Source: Lepraria neglecta (lineage: Eukaryota > Ascomycota > Lecanoromycetes > Lecanorales > Stereocaulaceae). Taken from it: DNA of 64,000 bases. Under the pieces are notes generated by a model. The model ran no database searches. It saw only the letters and a program-made list of their open reading frames with translations, and was not told the origin of the DNA. Made by a program: the position numbers and the translations under genes. Positions 1-10,243 of this stretch are shown here, in pieces; position 1 is the first letter of the stretch, and the number at the start of each line of letters is the position of its first letter. The DNA is taken from positions 1,612,001 to 1,676,000 of the forward strand of contig CM065651.1 of NCBI GenBank assembly GCA_033220425.1. The letters are read 5' to 3'.

Positions 1-828
1 CAGACCATCCAACCTTGCAAGCCCAGGGTACAGCGCTCCCAGGCCTGGATATTCTTCTCGATGTTAACGTCGACTCTCTTGTCACTTACAAAGCTGATTT
101 ATCGGACAACAAACGCGTAGATTTCGCAGCTGATATACAAATTGGGACATTTCTGAACGACGATCCCCAAAAACCTGGAATTATTATCGAGGTCGCTTAC
201 TCTGAGAGCTTCAAACACGCCAAAGCAAAGGCGAAAGAGTATCTCTTTGCCGATAAACCTCGGCCATCAGTTGTGGTCATTTTCAATTACGCCCAAAAAC
301 AAAGTGCTGACGAATACCGAAATGTAGAGCTCAAATTCGAGGTCCTCCGACGTCACGAGACTATCCCAGGCGATCTAGAGGTGTTTGAACAAGGAGTAAG
401 TTGATTATAATACCAGATATATAGAGGGTTACCTGCTGACATTTTGCAATTAGTACGCATGGCCTCCAGCAAAAGTGAATGTGCCATCAAACACCCAGTA
501 TATCACGTTCTCGCTCGAAGAAATTTTCGGCAACCTTGAAGTAATTCAACAAGGTATCGAAATACAGCAAGACCTTTCCAAAGCGCCTAGTCCATACCAC
601 CTTGACATCTTTGAGGAATTGCCACACGAGTTCCTGATACGCCTTAAGGAGAAGGTGGAGATGGGTGAAGTCGCCAAGCTACCTATCTCCTACATCACCC
701 AGACGGTAAAAGCTAAATTACAGAGTCAGAAGAGTCAAGACAGAGTCGTTGCAGAGTTTGAAGGCACGAAGCCAAAGCGGGATGAGGATCTCCTTGCGAG
801 ACAGGAGCAGACCTTTAGAAGGCGCTAG
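1..828 (+). CDS. Hypothetical protein, 5' end cut by window
   Basis: Partial gene in frame from base 3. Exons are 1-395 and 454-828, and the intron 396-453 starts GTAAGT and ends TAG. Joining gives the phase-0 junction E-Q-G/Y-A-W-P. No start codon lies in the window, so the gene begins further left. The first visible part has a conserved-looking core: an Asp in FAADIQI, then IIIEVAYSES followed by KHAKAKAKEYL and a VVVIFNY strand. That order (Asp, beta strand with Glu, amphipathic helix, beta strand) recalls Uma2-like and other PD-(D/E)XK nuclease folds, but the usual Lys after the Glu is not evident, so this is inference. The C-terminal part is charged and ends in a Lys/Arg-rich tail. I do not recognise the protein and assign no function. 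Confidence 0.6.
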
Positions 829-1628
829 TGTACTGTTTTGAATGGCCTGATCCAAGGCTGATTCATGTTCACATACAGAGGAAGCAAGGTCATAGCATGA
901 TATTGCTTATGCCTTTTCGTGCAAGCTGACGGCATGCTTACTAGATATTAAAGTAGGGTTAATTACACTTAAGATTTCGACTACCTGTAGCTAGAGAAAC
1001 ATCATCAGCCCTTCTTTTTTACAAAATCAGGTGTTGACATGCTTACGCTCTCGACTCTGTTGGATCTAGAAGTCTGCTTAAGAAATCGTGAGAGCGAGCT
1101 CGACGAAGCCTTCAATGATTCGGACTCGGCACGTAGCCGGATCACAGATCTCTATGAAAATTCTAAAAGCATCCGCTATGCTGATGAGTAGGGATCAGGC
1201 GTGCTAACGGCATGACTTTCCTTATAGCATTCCTGACCATCCCACCCACGTGATTAAGTGATATCCTTGAAGCGCCTTTCGGTCACGTCCTCGGTGATAG
1301 ATCATCAAGCCAGAGGTTTGTAAGACATCCTAAAGTGCTTCACGGGTCATGCTGGGTTCTCTAAGCGACATTTTGCGCCAAGATTATGGAATCCTCACAC
1401 TGCTTTTGTACTCAATGCAGATGTTGCCTCGCGGGAGCCGGTCTTGAAGAACTCCGGTTCCTGAAGACCACTCATTGATATCTGATCCTATACCCTGAAC
1501 TGGTCTATATAGTGGGACTCTTCCCAGACTTCAGCTATGTCTTTCCACTGCTGTTACTCAATCCAGAGACACTTCCTTATCTATCTGCCATCTTATTTGT
1601 ACAAGTATTGTGATCAACCTTTCCAAAG
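829..1628. other. Intergenic, with one short ORF and a TATA-like site
   Basis: No supported gene. A 50-codon ORF runs from ATG 1039 to TAG 1191 on the plus strand (MLTLSTLLDLEVCLRNRE...). It is acidic and helix-like and could be a small gene or an exon remnant, but nothing else supports it. Around 1504-1512 there is a TATATAG stretch about 120 bp before the next start codon, a plausible core promoter for the secreted lactonase-like gene. Confidence 0.4.
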
Positions 1629-2912
1629 ATGCGGTCTTCTCAACTCTTAAGCTTCATAGCTATCAACGTTGGGGTGACCTATTCCCTTGCCTATCGTCAA
1701 AATCGCGCCGCATACTTTCAGGACAATGACCCTGCCGGTAACTCTATCGTTGCGCTTCAGATCTTCGAGCTCCGATGGCACTCTCTCAAATCCAGTGCGC
1801 ACTTCCACAGGCGGTAAGGGCTTAGCAGGTCTACTCGCCATCTGTCAGGACTCCGTGGTGGTGGATGATCATGTAAGCCTCCTCTACTCACGAACCATGA
1901 CAATAACATGAATTAACGCTAGAATCTAGTACCTTTTCACCGTCAATGCAGGCGATGATACCTTCTCTCTCTTCACCATCAATGGCGACGACCCCGAGTA
2001 TCCCAAGCTGGCTGGGAAACCACTCCCCACCCTCGGTCAAACACCTTTATCGGTAGCATATTCGCCGGAGCTGCAGACAGCTTGCGTCCTCAACTCCGGC
2101 TCAACCGCCGGCATAAGCTGCTTCTCTATCTCTCCCGACGGCGCCACACTCCAGGGAGGTCTGCGCCCCATTGCCCAGATCGAGTTCAACGCCACCGCCC
2201 CGTAAGATAAATCCTCCCCTTCCAAAGCCAGTAGCAACTACTGACACACAACCCCCCCCCAAGACCGCTAGTAGGACCTCTAGTCATAGGCGCAGATATA
2301 ACTTTCAACCCCTCCTCCACCGCCCTCTTCGCCACAATCGCCAACGGCACCCAAGCCGGCACCATCTACGCCTACCCCATCAAAAACGGACACATCTCCA
2401 CCGCTCCCGTCATCTCTTCCTTCCCTACCCTGAGCTTCACCTTCTCTCTCAATTTCCTGGATAATAGCGATACTCACCTCCTCGTCACGAACCCGCATCT
2501 CAATTCCCCTGGCGCAGCATTCGTATCGATTTCCTACCCCTCCCTCGAAATCACACTCGCGAAAACCATCACCATCCCCGGCCAAATTGCTTCCTGCTGG
2601 GCGGCATACGCGCCCCAATTCGATACCGTCTACGTCATGGATGGGGCCCGCCCGAAAATCACGGCACTCAATCCTGAGACTGGCGATGTGAAGGGGCAGG
2701 TATCGTTCCCGGCTGCGGCGGCGGGTGGGCTCGATAGTAGGGTTGATAGGGATTGGTTCTATACGCTTACGGATGATTTGAATGATCCGAAGGTTAATGT
2801 TTTTGAAATTGTGGGGGGGCCGGCGTTGCTCAAGCAGGTGCAGAGTTTTGATATCTTCCAGCAGGTGGGCAAGATTCCTGACCTGATGGGGATGGCCATT
2901 TGGCCTAACTGA
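1629..2912 (+). CDS. Secreted lactonase / 3-carboxymuconate cyclase-like protein, frame-disrupted
   Basis: Seven-bladed beta-propeller family of secreted fungal proteins related to 3-carboxy-cis,cis-muconate lactonizing enzymes. The ATG at 1629 starts a short hydrophobic leader, followed by FQDNDPAGNSIVALQI and then SSDGTLSNPV, the opening blade typical of the family. Introns are 1873-1929 and 2202-2263, and the reading frame is open from 2264 to TAA/TGA-free end at 2912. Between VALQI and SSSDGTLS (about 1761-1766) the frame must shift by one base, since the straight frame stops at 1817. No intron fits that gap. The gene is therefore either a young pseudogene or carries a one-base sequence error. 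The protein would be roughly 390 residues, close to family length. Substrate is unknown; many members are cell-wall or extracellular proteins of unproven activity. It converges with the minus-strand GFA gene. Confidence 0.7.
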
Positions 2913-3191
2913 GAGGGGGGCTTTTGGTGAGCAAGGCAAAGGCTCAACGTATGGGGACGAGATTGGAGTTTGGTGGATGTGATGCAGAGGGATGGAAATT
3001 GTGTAGGTAACGTTGAAGCTAATCGGCATGTCCATGTCTCTCATCCAATTCATGGCCTTGCAACGATATGAAATAAATCAACGCTGCCATCCGTTCACAC
3101 ATCTAGGATTCTTGTCTAATTCCGCCTAATATTCTCCTAGCCCCCCTCCTACCTCTCCACTTCTCCCCAAACCCCTGAACCACCTCCTCCC

Positions 3192-3710
3192 TCACGAATC
3201 AGCGAAAACAGGCTTCTGATCCGCCCCCTGCACAGGAGCCGAATACCCCATCCGATCCTTCGTGTAAAACTCCACCCCTGTCTTGCTAAAGTCCCTAACG
3301 CTCTTATCATCGATACCCCCCGCCTTAATACACACCGCATCCGCCATAATCTCCAATTCCGTATACAATGAACTCCCGCAAGTCCCACAGAACCAATGGT
3401 TGTTCATTTTCCCGCTGTCGCCTTTGACGTTGTAGTTTTTTGGCGAGCCTTTGGTGACGTGGAAGTCTTTGCGCGGGACGACTACGTTGGAGGTGTAGGC
3501 GCCGCCGGACCATTTTTGGCAGTCGGTGCAGTGGCTGTTTGGGTTCTGAGGTCAGCAATGAGGCTTTTGAGATGGGAAGTGGAGTCATGGATCATGTGTT
3601 GGGTATCAAGGCGATTCGGAGCTGGAGGGGACGTACCAGAGGGCAGTCGCTTGGGGCTCGCCGGTGTATTCGTAGACGACCTCGCCGCACATGCAGGAGC
3701 CTTTTGTCAT
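3192..3710 (-). CDS. GFA/CENP-V family zinc protein (Mss4-like fold)
   Basis: A 138-residue protein of the glutathione-dependent formaldehyde-activating enzyme (GFA, DUF636) family. Exon 1 is 3637-3710 (ATG at 3710) and exon 2 is 3192-3534; the intron 3535-3636 starts GTACGT. Joining restores ATALC-HCTDCQKWSGGAY. Zinc ligands are visible in order: CMC near residue 6, HCTDC near 26, and FCGTCGS near 75. The length matches the single-domain fungal members. The family name comes from a bacterial enzyme that condenses formaldehyde with glutathione, but most fungal copies are uncharacterised, so only zinc binding is a safe prediction. It converges with the lactonase-like gene. Confidence 0.88.
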
Positions 3711-4309
3711 TTTGGCGGTTGTTTGTTGTCTGTTGGTTGGTGATTGATAGCTAGTTGTTGGATTTCGTGAGTTGTAAAAAGGTTTTTGATATAGTTTTGG
3801 GGGGAAATTTGAGGAGGAATATGTTCAATCAGTAGGAAAGAACAATTCAGGGGGGTATATATAGAAGGGGTATGTCATAGCAACATTTTGTGACCCCGGG
3901 GCAGGCATCTTGGAAACGATATGCAGGTGCGGGGTCTGAAGGGTCAAAACCAACGCCAAAGGCCGAAAGACCCTCAAAGACCCTGATAGACCCTTTAGGC
4001 CGAAGCATGATCGTCAGGTACGCCCTTAGCATGGGCAAGTATTTGTCAAAGAGGATCTAGAAAGATTTAGTGAGATCTTCGGACGGGGTCCCTTCCGAAA
4101 ACAAGTCAGCGAAAGCGGAGAAAAAGTGACGAATGATGTGAATGATGTAGACTGGGCATCTTCGGTCTTTGAAGAAAAACAGGGCTGAGAGATCAGTAGC
4201 GGTCTATCGTTATCATTTGCGCTTACCGTATGCAAGCCCATCTACGCTATGCTGTCCCGTGCTCTTTCTATACGCGCCTGTTCCCTTATCGTACAATACA
4301 ACGCCAAAA
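3711..4309. other. Intergenic region
   Basis: Lies between the 5' end of the GFA gene and the 3' end of the DUF3684 gene. It includes a short imperfect repeat of AAAGACCCT/AGACCCT around 3966-3994 and a TATATATAG stretch near 3856. Open frames here are short and have no coding character. Confidence 0.5.
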
Positions 4310-7300
4310 TCAGTCTATGTCCAAATGTCTTTCGTTTGCCAGCTGGCGAGGTCGGAGTGGGTCGGGTAGGAGTGCTAGCGTTGTGGCGCCTGAGGTCGAG
4401 GGATGCTTACCAGCACTCTTGGATGCGATTCTGGGGAAGTACTGAATCACTAGCGATTCAGTGTAGTAGGAGTGTTGCGCAGAATGGTCTGAGACTAGGT
4501 TATGTGCGAGCTCATGTGCCATCACGACGCACCAATATACAACAGCATCGGCCTTGTTGCCTTGCTGTACCACGGGGAGGTGTAGATTGTCGAAGTATCG
4601 GTAGTTGAAGAAGAGGGCTTTGTCCCGATTGAAAGCAATTGTGCTGCCGGCGTCATCGTAGTAGATGTGTATTGTATTGCGTTTGAGGGCGAAAATATCA
4701 GCACAGTCCAAGAGGACAGAAGCAAAGAGCTTTAGTGCAGAAGCATTGGCAGCCAGGAATTTTGCGGCAGGCATCGCATTCGCGGCCACGGTGTTGGATA
4801 GGAAGACCCGAACGTCGGTGATCTCGCCAATATATGAGATGTCCTGGCCTGGTCTGGCGTCGCAGTATGAGGCCGTCTCTTTAACTTCGTTCACAACAGG
4901 CTGGCTTGCCACGCTCGTTGAGTTGTGAGCGCGCGAAGCTTGGATGGCATTTACTAGACTTCAAAGACGGTCAGCGAAGACCTTGTAAGCAATAACGAGG
5001 AATTATACTTACTTCTGCTGTAATTGATGTGGCGCCGTCACAGTCTCAGGCGGATGAATATGCTTCTGTGGTTTCTGCACATCCCCTTGCGAGTACGGTA
5101 CTGGCGCATCCTCCTGTGGAGCCTCGATGCCGCGTGTGCCCCTATCAGCGTGGGACGATGGCCGTCTATTGAACCCGAACTGCCTACTAATGTCCGAGAG
5201 GAATCCTCGAGGCCTTGACATGTTCGGCTCGTCATTGATTGCGGCTGTCTGCCTAGAGCCATCTGGGTGCTGGCGATCTGGCGAATCTGGGAACACCCCC
5301 GGCATCGAAGTTTGCTTCTGAGCCTTAGTAGCGTTGGTAGCTTGTGTCTCTTTCCAAGTTGCTTCACGCTCTCTCATCTCCCGCTGCTCTTCGTCCAGCT
5401 GTTGCTTACGCACTTCCTCAGCAATGCGTGCTTCTGTCGCCTTCTGGTTCAACAACCGCGCCACGTTATAGCCTCTTGATCGGAGCTTGGGTAAGCTAGA
5501 TTCGAGGATCATCTCGAGCATGAACATTGATTGTGGCTTCGAGCGCTGCAGTAACACAGGCACCAAAGCTTGGCTGACTTCGAACATGTCATATCCACTG
5601 GCAGTGACATAGAGTATTGGCTTTTCGCTGTGGAGCACAGCGCTCCTGTTTTCCGTGTGGCTAAGATTGTACCCACTCAGAGACTTCCTTAGAGAGATAG
5701 ATCGCACGCACTTGACTCTCAGGTTTTGCTCTATCCATTTTGCGTTATGCTTAATCGATTCTGACGGATAGTCGGCCAAGAACAGCCTTGAACGCTCTTG
5801 GATCAGCTGCTGTAGCTTCAAGGCTAAGGTTTCGTCCATTGCAACTATTCCAATGCTCTGCTGTTCTTGGAGTAGACTCGCGACCTCATGAGCTCCAAGA
5901 CTGTGGTAGAAGTCTTCGAGGGTCTCCTCCATAGGGGCAGCCAGAAGCCTTGTTTTGAACAGGTTGTACGTAATGATGTCGTCGACAATGACAATCTGGT
6001 TGGCGTTTGCAAGCTCCCAAGCCTTGATACCAGAGTCTTCTTCATCTTCGACGGCCCCTTTGCTTGACTTAGAGCTGATTTCCCGGTATGCCAGCAGGCA
6101 TTTCGCGTTCCTCATGTCCTTGACCAAGGTCTTATCCTTCTTCAAAGTGCGCCAGGAGGCAGCAACGCTCCGTAGTAGTTCCAGATACCTCGCATCACCA
6201 AGCACTGAAAATATCCTTGCCGGCTCACGAACCAGTAATCTAGTGAGCTCGGTCGTGCTAGGCTCGTGTTTGGAGCCGACTCTCAAAAGGAATGTGTTGG
6301 CTTCGTGGCCAAAGTCCACATAATCGAAAATGTCTGCATACTTCTCGCCATCGCCCAGGAAGCATATTCGCGGAGGTATATGTACAAGTCGCTCAGACTT
6401 CTCAGACGTTGGGCTGGCGAGACTCTTGGATTTAGATGCAACAGGGACGATTGGGGCTCCACTGAGTGTCTCTGCATAAGGATCGTTGATGTCCGACAGT
6501 CGGCTGGCAAAGTATGCGAAATGTTCGCGCGCACTGTGCTTCGTTTGCGGGGGATCCTTGCTCAGGCGGTTGATGCACTCGGCCATAGGTGGGTCAGGCT
6601 TAACACCAAATTTCAGTGCATGAACATGAAGATCCCGACGCAGAATGTCGAAGCCTAGGAAGCTAGCGCGCTCATTTGAGAAGCAGGTATTTGGTGTAGC
6701 CGCCTTCTTTTCCGAGCCCTGAACAGGCAGATAAGGCAAGGTGACGCTTGAGTGATCGAATTGGGAATAGCCCTTTGTCTGGTGGTAATCGATGAAATAC
6801 TTCAACGCCCTATCTCGGAGCTCCGTGTCCTGGTTGCCCGCCGCATTGGACATGATCTTGATGAGATCAATATAGCTGGGTGCTAAGCGCAGACCCAGGA
6901 AGGCGAGGAAGCGGCCTTCATTACTCTCGGGTCGGTAAATACCAGGCCACTGCATGGTGCGGAGCCTTAATCTCCTTAACGCTTGATCAGGCTCGAAGAG
7001 CTCGGACACTAGGTAGTGTTCCTGGGTAGGTTGAAGAGACTCGGTTTCTGCTGGACAGATCTTCATACTCTTCAATCGATTGATGTCTGCGGAAGGAATG
7101 TCGTTCCGGACTGAAGCCAGGTATTTGATCAGGTCCACATGGCTCCATTTTCTTGAGGATGTCGGTATTTGTGTCTTGGAATCAGGCGTCCTATCGACGA
7201 GGCGCTCAAAGACCACGCCAATCTTCACGGTTTTGCGGACCTAAGCTGTCAGCATTTGCATACGACCTTGATTACAAACGTTACTCACTCCAAGCTGCGA

Positions 7301-9694
7301 TAAAAACTTCTCTTTCACGCCTTGAACGCCGATGATCACAGGAAGATCATCAAAGAGCTTTACGCTAGGAAAGTAGGCTTCAGCGGGTTTCTTCATGCCC
7401 ATCTTGGTTGGTATCACAGTCCGAGGAGTCAGCAACTCGAGGACTGTAGCCTTGGATGACTGACTCAATCCATCCCATTGTTTGGAGATAACAGGCAAGA
7501 CAGAGCTGGCAAATTCGGGTGATGTCGTGATGTCGTAGTCTGCTGAAAGGTCGCCTCGGCCACCAACGTTCTTTACAAGCCATCGAAGCCATGGAAGCAG
7601 ATGCAGGTCTTCAAAGCCCATCAATTCCAAGTCAGCTTTGCTAATCTTCTTAGTGAACTTGAAAGGTAGCGTGCTGGGTGGTATGGGCATTTCCGGTGGG
7701 ATTCGTGAGATATTCAAGAAGTTCTTCATCTCTGTAAGAACAATCACCCTTCCGGTCCCATCTTCGTCATTTGCTACCGCTACATTCAGCAAGGAGCGGA
7801 TCATTACTCCGTCAACCTCGCTAATGCGCGCTTTGTGCCCAAGCCACTCCAAGAAGCGCTCAAGCTGCAAGCTGTTCAAGGCTTTGCCTTCAAGCTCCAA
7901 TTTAATATCAGATATGGTGACTTCCGTGATAACACCATAGTCGATCAGCTTTTTGACAAGTCCAACGCCGGCCAATGCTTCAGGCAGAGTGGGAATGTCT
8001 TCGACAAATCCAAGTTCTTCTGGCGAAATGCGTACTTTTGATGACGGGAGTATTCCTTGTGTTGATAATGTAGCTATCGTTGTCTTCTGATTGCAGGTCC
8101 AGAAAGCTTCTTCCGTCAAGGTGCCAACCTCAGCGGATGGTGTAGACTCGTTCCATGTAAAGGTATTATGCAGGAACAGTGCCTCGGGAAGGACTGCAGC
8201 AACATCCTCCTTGACAATGCATTTTCTTCCTGCCGACTTTACAGCTCGAGCAAGCCTTTCTTTCAATTCCGTTGTCTCGTTGCCCCAAGAGACTCTCGCT
8301 ACTATTCCAGCAACCCGAAGAAGCTCAACGTTCCAAACTCTAACGAAGCGATTGTTCAAGTCGATTGACTCTCGCTCGACAGTTGGTATGACAGAAGGTG
8401 TACTGATATGCACATTAAGCCCAGTGGTCTGGTTTGTCGTGAATCCAATGAAAATTCTGCCTTTCCCATTGGTAGGAATGAACGTGCTGAAAACCCTGGG
8501 AATCTCTGAAGCCTTTTGTGCACCTGAAGATGAAGCTACCTGCTCATCGTACGACGCACTGAGAAGTGAAACTGTAGTGTGTTGGGGCGGAGGCTTCTTT
8601 GTTGCTCTCTCAAGCTCAGTGGCAAAATTCTGGTTGACAGTAGTCCTGACAGTAGCTTTGTTGACGTGGATGAATACAGTGGCGGTAGATTCACCCATCA
8701 AATCTTCTTCTAGACTTTGTTGAAGCTGCCGCTCCTCCTGTGCTACTTTTTCCAAAGCCGCGCTGTTCGAGGCGCCGGGAGCCAGCTTGGAAAAGAAACC
8801 TCGAAGTGACTGAGTTGAGTGAGCTCCTCTGACTGTCGAGCCCGAACCAGCATCCTTAAGATTGTTGGTGGCAGCTTTGGGCTTCCACTCCACTAACTTG
8901 AGCCAGCGTGCATCCAGCTGAGCAGCTTCCTTTGTAACACCCCTCACGTGCATCAAGCCTTCGCGTGTCTTTGTGTCCACTTCTTTTGGTATTTGCAAGT
9001 TCAAACTGGGTGCAATCTTCTTGTTGAGCGTCGCTATCGTCCATCCATCAATATCCAACTCAATAGACTCCAGTCCGACAAAAGTGAGACTGCTAGTAAG
9101 GAACTGGCATAGCGACAGTAGTGGTGGGATCGGAGAGGTTTGGTTGCGCATGGGCAGGACGAAGGTGGTGTTGGTACTCTGGCCGTTGGGAAGTGCCAAT
9201 CTCTTCGTGAACAGTGCATCCTTCTGCCAATAGAAGGCGAGAGCTTCCTTCCCACTTGATACAAAGGGCTCCTCGCAGTCGGCGAAAACGCTGTAAAACC
9301 CCACGCCAAATGCTCCAATCTTGGTTTCGTCGGGGTTCCCCTCGGCTATCTTCTTCAATCTTGCCCAGTCATGATCCTGAAAAGCCTCTCCATTGTTTTC
9401 CACTATCATAGACTTCAGAGTGTGATGTAAAAGCACATGTTTCAGGCGAGTCGAGGGCTCGGGGCTCTGCGGGACAGGGACCGTAGGTGAAGGCAAAGTC
9501 TCGAACCTTATGGTGACTTTAGATGCCGAAGCGTCTGCAGCATTTTGTAGGAGCTCTCGTAGTGTTGTCCACTCCCCGGAATACCGAGCCAATACTTTAT
9601 CGATCAAAGCGCGGGTGTTGACCGTAACTGCCTCATCGTTGCCAGCTCCCATCGTCTGCGCTCTCAGCGCATCATAGTCAAGCTTGGGAGGCAT
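4310..9694 (-). CDS. DUF3684 / sacsin-like GHKL ATPase with C-terminal HExxH
   Basis: Protein of about 1760 residues from three exons: 7289-9694, 5013-7240 and 4310-4958 (introns 7241-7288 and 4959-5012, the latter ending GAAG to keep frame). The start is ATG 9694 (MPPKLDYDALRAQ). An Hsp90/sacsin-type GHKL ATPase fold is at the N-terminus: the N-box with RELLQNAADAS near residue 50 and the GAFGVGFYSVF loop near 130. The large middle has no familiar domain. A low-complexity, coiled segment (KQQLDEEQREMREREATWK) and a Pro/Ser-rich linker precede a compact C-terminal domain with MAHELAHNLVSDH near residue 1690, an HExxH zincin-type motif, followed by YYTES. This architecture matches the fungal DUF3684 family, whose function is not established; sacsin homology suggests a chaperone-like role (inference). 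It is divergent from TRS120 across 549 bp. A 21-nt GT-AG stretch near 4405-4425 is in frame and is kept as coding. Confidence 0.88.
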
Positions 9695-10243
9695 CCTGAG
9701 TGGCCAGAGAGGCCCCACGAGTGCTGTGGCCTCTCAATATCCTCCCATGTCCTAGCAGCGAGCGTGAGTCGAATAAGATGTGTATGGTACCCTTCAAGTA
9801 TTCCGTGGGTAGTAAGGTGTGTTCGAAGAATGGCCAGTCCCCACAGATTTGGGATGTATGATAGTACAAACGCCAAAAAATACAGAGAAGGAAAGGTAAG
9901 TGAGGGAGAGAAAGTCAAAGAGTGAGACTATCTTGGTGGCGGAGGTGTCAGGCTGTGGCTTAAATCACTATCTCCGAGGTAGGTATAGCGAGAAAGCTTG
10001 TAGCAATATCAATGAATACCCATATCAATATTCTCCGCGACTTCGAAGCATTCTTGAATAAGGTCATTATGAACATTATCTCTGAAGTTTGACAAGCTGC
10101 AAGCTCATTTGGAGGGTTCAATGATAGCAACCTATTCTGGAGTACTGCCTCCAGAGAAGAGGTCATGGACTCTTACCTGATCGATCCTCCTCCATCTTGC
10201 TTCTCGAGGGCGCCTCGAAGAACACCACACATGCGCCCAGGCC
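9695..10243. promoter_or_regulatory. Divergent promoter region, DUF3684 gene / TRS120
   Basis: 549 bp between two start codons on opposite strands. It must hold both promoters. No confident TATA box or named factor site was recognised. Confidence 0.5.

Noticed and set aside
2250-2262. Run of nine C as a frame-break site
   Set aside because: It lies inside the second intron of the lactonase-like gene and has no effect on coding.
3847-4038. Minus-strand frame with a repeated AAAGACCCT motif
   Set aside because: Short, with no protein features; the repeats span only about 30 bp.
4405-4425. 21-nt GT-AG gap near the end of the DUF3684 gene as an intron
   Set aside because: It is too short and in frame, and keeping it costs nothing, so it is treated as coding.
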